Origin: an uncultured Flavobacteriia bacterium
GTDB lineage: Bacteria; Bacteroidota; Bacteroidia; Flavobacteriales_D; Crocinitomicaceae
DNA: 6,663 nt
NCBI GenBank assembly: GCA_903928365.1
Contig: CAIYQV010000104.1
Location: forward strand, 1-6,663
Direction of reading: 5' to 3'
Each line of letters begins with the position of its first letter. Position 1 is the first letter of the stretch. Below, piece after piece: positions 4,026 through 6,663 of the stretch. The notes beneath the pieces are model-generated. The model ran no database searches, had not been told where the DNA came from, and saw only the letters and a program-made list of their open reading frames with translations. A program made the translations under genes and the position numbers.

Positions 4026-6499
4026 GCGGGGTCGACGTCCACAGTTATTCGGATCGATTTGTTTAAAGGAACGCTGTAAAATGCATCGATAAGTTGCTGA
4101 AGGCGTTCCTTTACTTTTTTATCCGGAGCATCGCGCTCTATCTTCAGTTTGATCGTCTTCAGATAAAGATTTTGAATACGTCGTACAATGGGAAATTCTG
4201 GACCTATTACTCGTTCCTTAAACACATTTCGCAACTCATTGGCTAGTTCGTTAGCCGCCTTATCAATAAGATGTTCATCTTTGTGTTTGAGTGTCAGCTC
4301 GATCATTTTATAATATGGAGGATAAAAGAAGTTTTTTCGTTCCATGATCTCCGCTTCATAAAAGCCAGTATAATCATGTGAGATGACTTTTTCAATTACC
4401 CAGTGATCGGGATCTCCGGTCTGTATGATCACTTTTCCGCGTTTTCCTTTTCTGCCGGATCGACCGGAAACTTGTGACATCAGATGGAATGATCGCTCAA
4501 AAGCTCTGAAATCCGGTCTGTTTAATAACATGTCTGCATCCAGAATTCCCACGAGACTCACATTGTCAAAATCCAGTCCTTTACTCACCATTTGGGTGCC
4601 GATAAGAATATCCAGAGCACCATTTCCGAAGTCATTAAGGATCGTTTCGTAACTGTTTTTTGAACGCGTGGTGTCAAGGTCAAGACGCCCAATCTTTACT
4701 CCCGGTAACATCAGTGAGAGTTCATCTTCTATTTTTTCTGTGCCAAACCCAATCATCTTCAATCGGTTGGATCCACAGCAATTACATGTGCCTACAGGAG
4801 GAGAACTGAATCCGCAATAGTGACAGCGCAGGGTGTTTGAATGCTTGTGATAGGTAAGAGAAACGTCGCAATTTGTGCATTTGGGTGTCCAGTTGCAGAT
4901 CTCGCAATTCCACATCGGGGTGTAACCGCGCCTGTTCTGGAAAAGGATGATCTGTTCTTTTTTATTCAGAGCCTCACGAATCTCATCCATCAAAAAGGTG
5001 GTGAAATGTGATTCTGTTTTTTGTTGTCTACGTTCTTTTTTAACATCAGAAATCCATACTTCAGGCAATTTTAAACCTCCGTATCGGTTGCTCATTTCTA
5101 CTAAACCATATTTACCATTCTTGGCATTAAAGTAGGTTTCTAAGGCAGGTGTCGCTGAGCCAAGAAGCACTTTAGCCTTGTGAAGATGTGCCAGAACGAT
5201 TGCCGCGTCGCGGGCGTTGTATCGTGGTGAAGGATCATATTGCTTAAAGGTGCTTTCGTGTTCTTCATCTACAATGATCAGTCCCAGTTCCTGAAAAGGA
5301 AGGAAAACAGACGATCGTGCGCCTAAAATGATTCTGAATCGGTCCGGATCATTCCGCAAAACATGGTTCCAGATCTCTACACGCTCATTCTGATTGAATT
5401 TGGAATGATATACCCCCACTTGTTCTCCAAAATAGGCAGAAAGTCGCTGAATCAGCTGTGTAGTTAATGCAATTTCAGGTAATAAAAAAAGAACTTGTTT
5501 GCCAAGGTCCAGCTGTTCCTGGATCAATTGAACGTACACTTCTGTTTTTCCCGAACCTGTCACACCGTGTAAAAGCGTGGCCGTATGTTGTTCGAACAAA
5601 GTATGAATGGATTCAAGTGCCGTTTTTTGTTCTTCCGAAAGCTCTTTGAATTCATTCAATCCCTCAGCAATCTCTGAAAAACGGGAAATGGCGTAACGCG
5701 TCATTCGAATGAATCCATTCTTTTCCAGAGTGTTGAGCGAAGAAGGTGAAACATCATGCTCTAACAGCAATTTCTTCGGGACAGGCTGAATCTTAGCTTC
5801 ATGGATATTTCCTAATTGAAGAATGGTCATGAAAGCTTGTAATTGTTTCTCATTACCACGCTTCTGCTCCAAAGAAGTGATTTTCGTATTAAGCTCGTCT
5901 TCAGTAGTAGCTTCCAGCTCAATAAAAGTAGCCGTTTTAGGAGTGAATTTATCGTTCAGTGCCTCCAGGGACAGCACTGCGCGTTTATCGATCAACTTTT
6001 TGATGAGGGGCTGGATCGTTTTGATCCCCAAAATATCTGCTAATTCTTTTAGATCGATGCTTTCGCGCACTTCAAGCAAGTCAACAATCTCCTGTTCTTT
6101 GTCTGAAAGTACATAGTTGCCGACCTCGTATTCGGGATGAAGTACAATTTTTGTTTCACTCGCGAGTTTGAAATTTGCGGGTAATGCGGCATTCATTACC
6201 TCGCCGATAGAAGCCATATAATATTCTGCGATCCACTTCCAGAAATGAAGCTGGTACTTCGTGACAATGGGATATTCATCCAGCACACAGTCTACATATT
6301 TGGCCTGATAATCTGATGGTGCCGTTTCAGAGATTTCAGAAACGATGGCTGTGAGCAATTTGGACTTACCGAATGGAACGATGACCCTTACGCCAACAGA
6401 CACCTGATCATTCAATTCGAATGGGAGTCGATAGGTGAATTCCTTGCGGACTGGAATAGGCAGTATGACCTGCACGAAATACGTCTTTCTTTCGCTCAC
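4022..6499 (-). CDS. priA: Primosomal protein N' (replication restart helicase PriA), GTG start
   Basis: An 825-residue 3'-to-5' superfamily 2 DNA helicase that recognises stalled or repaired forks and reloads the replicative helicase. The N-terminal 3'-DNA-end-binding domain is at about 1-110 (YFVQVILPIPVRKEFTYRLP, VGVRVIVPFGKSK), followed by a winged-helix region. Helicase motifs: Walker A GVTGSGKTE (312-320), DEEH Walker B (411-414), LLGSATPALETY (445-456), GTQM (634-637) and QVSGRSGR (676-683). Between the two helicase lobes are eight zinc-binding cysteines in four CxxC pairs: C532/C535, C541/C544, C559/C562, C572/C575. All PriA hallmarks are intact, and the length suits Bacteroidota PriA, which exceeds E. 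coli's 732. The start is GTG (6497-6499): an in-frame TAA lies 12 bases upstream and the next methionine is far downstream, past the conserved N-terminus. Its stop overlaps that of convergent rpoD by four bases. It appears to be transcribed alone. Confidence 0.97.
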   Translation of the reverse strand: MSERKTYFVQVILPIPVRKEFTYRLPFELNDQVSVGVRVIVPFGKSKLLTAIVSEISETAPSDYQAKYVDCVLDEYPIVTKYQLHFWKWIAEYYMASIGEVMNAALPANFKLASETKIVLHPEYEVGNYVLSDKEQEIVDLLEVRESIDLKELADILGIKTIQPLIKKLIDKRAVLSLEALNDKFTPKTATFIELEATTEDELNTKITSLEQKRGNEKQLQAFMTILQLGNIHEAKIQPVPKKLLLEHDVSPSSLNTLEKNGFIRMTRYAISRFSEIAEGLNEFKELSEEQKTALESIHTLFEQHTATLLHGVTGSGKTEVYVQLIQEQLDLGKQVLFLLPEIALTTQLIQRLSAYFGEQVGVYHSKFNQNERVEIWNHVLRNDPDRFRIILGARSSVFLPFQELGLIIVDEEHESTFKQYDPSPRYNARDAAIVLAHLHKAKVLLGSATPALETYFNAKNGKYGLVEMSNRYGGLKLPEVWISDVKKERRQQKTESHFTTFLMDEIREALNKKEQIILFQNRRGYTPMWNCEICNWTPKCTNCDVSLTYHKHSNTLRCHYCGFSSPPVGTCNCCGSNRLKMIGFGTEKIEDELSLMLPGVKIGRLDLDTTRSKNSYETILNDFGNGALDILIGTQMVSKGLDFDNVSLVGILDADMLLNRPDFRAFERSFHLMSQVSGRSGRKGKRGKVIIQTGDPDHWVIEKVISHDYTGFYEAEIMERKNFFYPPYYKMIELTLKHKDEHLIDKAANELANELRNVFKERVIGPEFPIVRRIQNLYLKTIKLKIERDAPDKKVKERLQQLIDAFYSVPLNKSIRITVDVDPA

Positions 6500-6503
6500 A
6501 GCG

Positions 6504-6519
6504 TAAAGTTACAAACTTA
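6504..6519 (-). promoter_or_regulatory. priA promoter candidate: two -7-type boxes
   Basis: On the minus strand, TAAGTTTG (6519-6512) is a full TAnnTTTG match. TTTC, one base off the -33 TTTG, lies 19 bases further upstream (6542-6539). Directly after it, TAACTTTA (6511-6504) is a one-mismatch box ending four bases before the GTG start, the same spacing as TAACTTTG before the phosphatase gene. Either box predicts a very short leader. Confidence 0.45.
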
Positions 6520-6531
6520 GACTCGCGATGT

Positions 6532-6577
6532 AAAAGAAGAAAAACCTACGAACTTAAAAGTTATTGACAAGCGTAGG
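6532..6577 (-). terminator. Possible intrinsic terminator for a gene entering from the right
   Basis: On the minus strand, CCTACG (6577-6572) pairs with CGTAGG (6550-6545). A second inverted repeat lies inside it (AACTT/AAGTT, 6551-6562), and the T-rich tract TTTTTCTTCTTTT (6544-6532) follows directly. The T-tract is found on this strand only, so termination would be of leftward transcription, just upstream of the priA promoter. The outer stem is six base pairs with a large interior. Confidence 0.4.
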
Positions 6578-6662
6578 CTTGACCATTGTCCGCAGGATGA
6601 TGGCTACAGAAGAACAAATTCCCTGTGATCGGACCAGTGCAAAGTTCAACGACAGATTTTGT
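6561..6662 (-). other. Unassigned open sequence at the right edge; possible 3' end of a leftward gene
   Basis: A minus-strand frame is open from the window edge to TAA at 6561-6563 (33 residues, ending NGQAYACQ). A second minus frame is open to 6554 and a plus frame is open from ATG 6597 to the edge. I recognise none of the peptides, and the piece is too short to choose by composition. The terminator-like hairpin at 6532-6577 favours a minus-strand transcript from outside the window, but that hairpin's 5' arm would lie inside the frame ending at 6561. Confidence 0.2.
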
Positions 6663-6663
6663 A

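Noticed and set aside
5823..6116. Plus-strand open frames inside priA
   Set aside because: They are antisense to a full-length PriA with all motifs intact, and the peptides are serine/leucine-rich with no domain.
1..6663. CRISPR arrays, tRNA or rRNA genes, insertion sequences, prophage or defence genes
   Set aside because: No spaced repeat series, transposase or integrase motifs, terminal repeats or tRNA-like cloverleaf were seen on either strand.

Overview
The window carries five chromosomal genes from a member of the Bacteroidota, plus a sixth truncated at the left edge counted among them as the first entry. The clearest marker is the 289-residue primary sigma factor: it lacks region 1.1 and has the N-terminus (MRQLKITKQ...) and C-terminus (...LKSYLG) typical of Bacteroidota RpoD. 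No start codon has a convincing Shine-Dalgarno sequence. Matches to the Bacteroidota -7 promoter box (TAnnTTTG) lie just upstream of the three genes that head minus-strand units. The phylum is well supported; I cannot place the organism more narrowly.

Layout from left to right. (1) Positions 1-396, plus strand: the 3' part of a TerB/J-domain (DjlA-like) co-chaperone gene, cut by the window edge. (2) Positions 389-1642, minus strand: a two-transmembrane protein with a central PHP-type metallohydrolase domain, tail to tail with the co-chaperone gene. It is clearly more AT-rich than its neighbours and has several homopolymer runs. (3) Positions 1643-1805: an AT-rich gap with a possible terminator, a G7 tract, a promoter-like box and a 5'-leader hairpin. 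(4) Positions 2976 down to 1806, minus strand: a coupled two-gene operon, a low-molecular-weight protein tyrosine phosphatase followed by a tetrapyrrole-methylase-fold (RsmI-like) SAM methyltransferase, overlapping by 8 bases. (5) Positions 2977-3155: a divergent control region. (6) Positions 3156-4025, plus strand: rpoD. (7) Positions 4022-6499, minus strand: priA with a GTG start, sharing one TTAA with rpoD so that each gene's stop codon lies in the other's. (8) Positions 6500-6663: the priA promoter region, a terminator-like hairpin pointing left, and about 100 bases of open but unassigned sequence at the right edge.

Most of the content is housekeeping: protein folding, rRNA-type or small-molecule methylation, a phosphatase, transcription initiation and replication restart. 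The one accessory-looking gene is the PHP-domain membrane protein. I see no defence system, mobile element, CRISPR array, tRNA or rRNA. The points most worth a second look are the PHP gene (composition, predicted periplasmic catalytic domain, a dnaX-type slippery heptamer just before its C-terminal membrane anchor, a C7 tract beside its promoter) and the near-leaderless starts of the phosphatase and priA genes.
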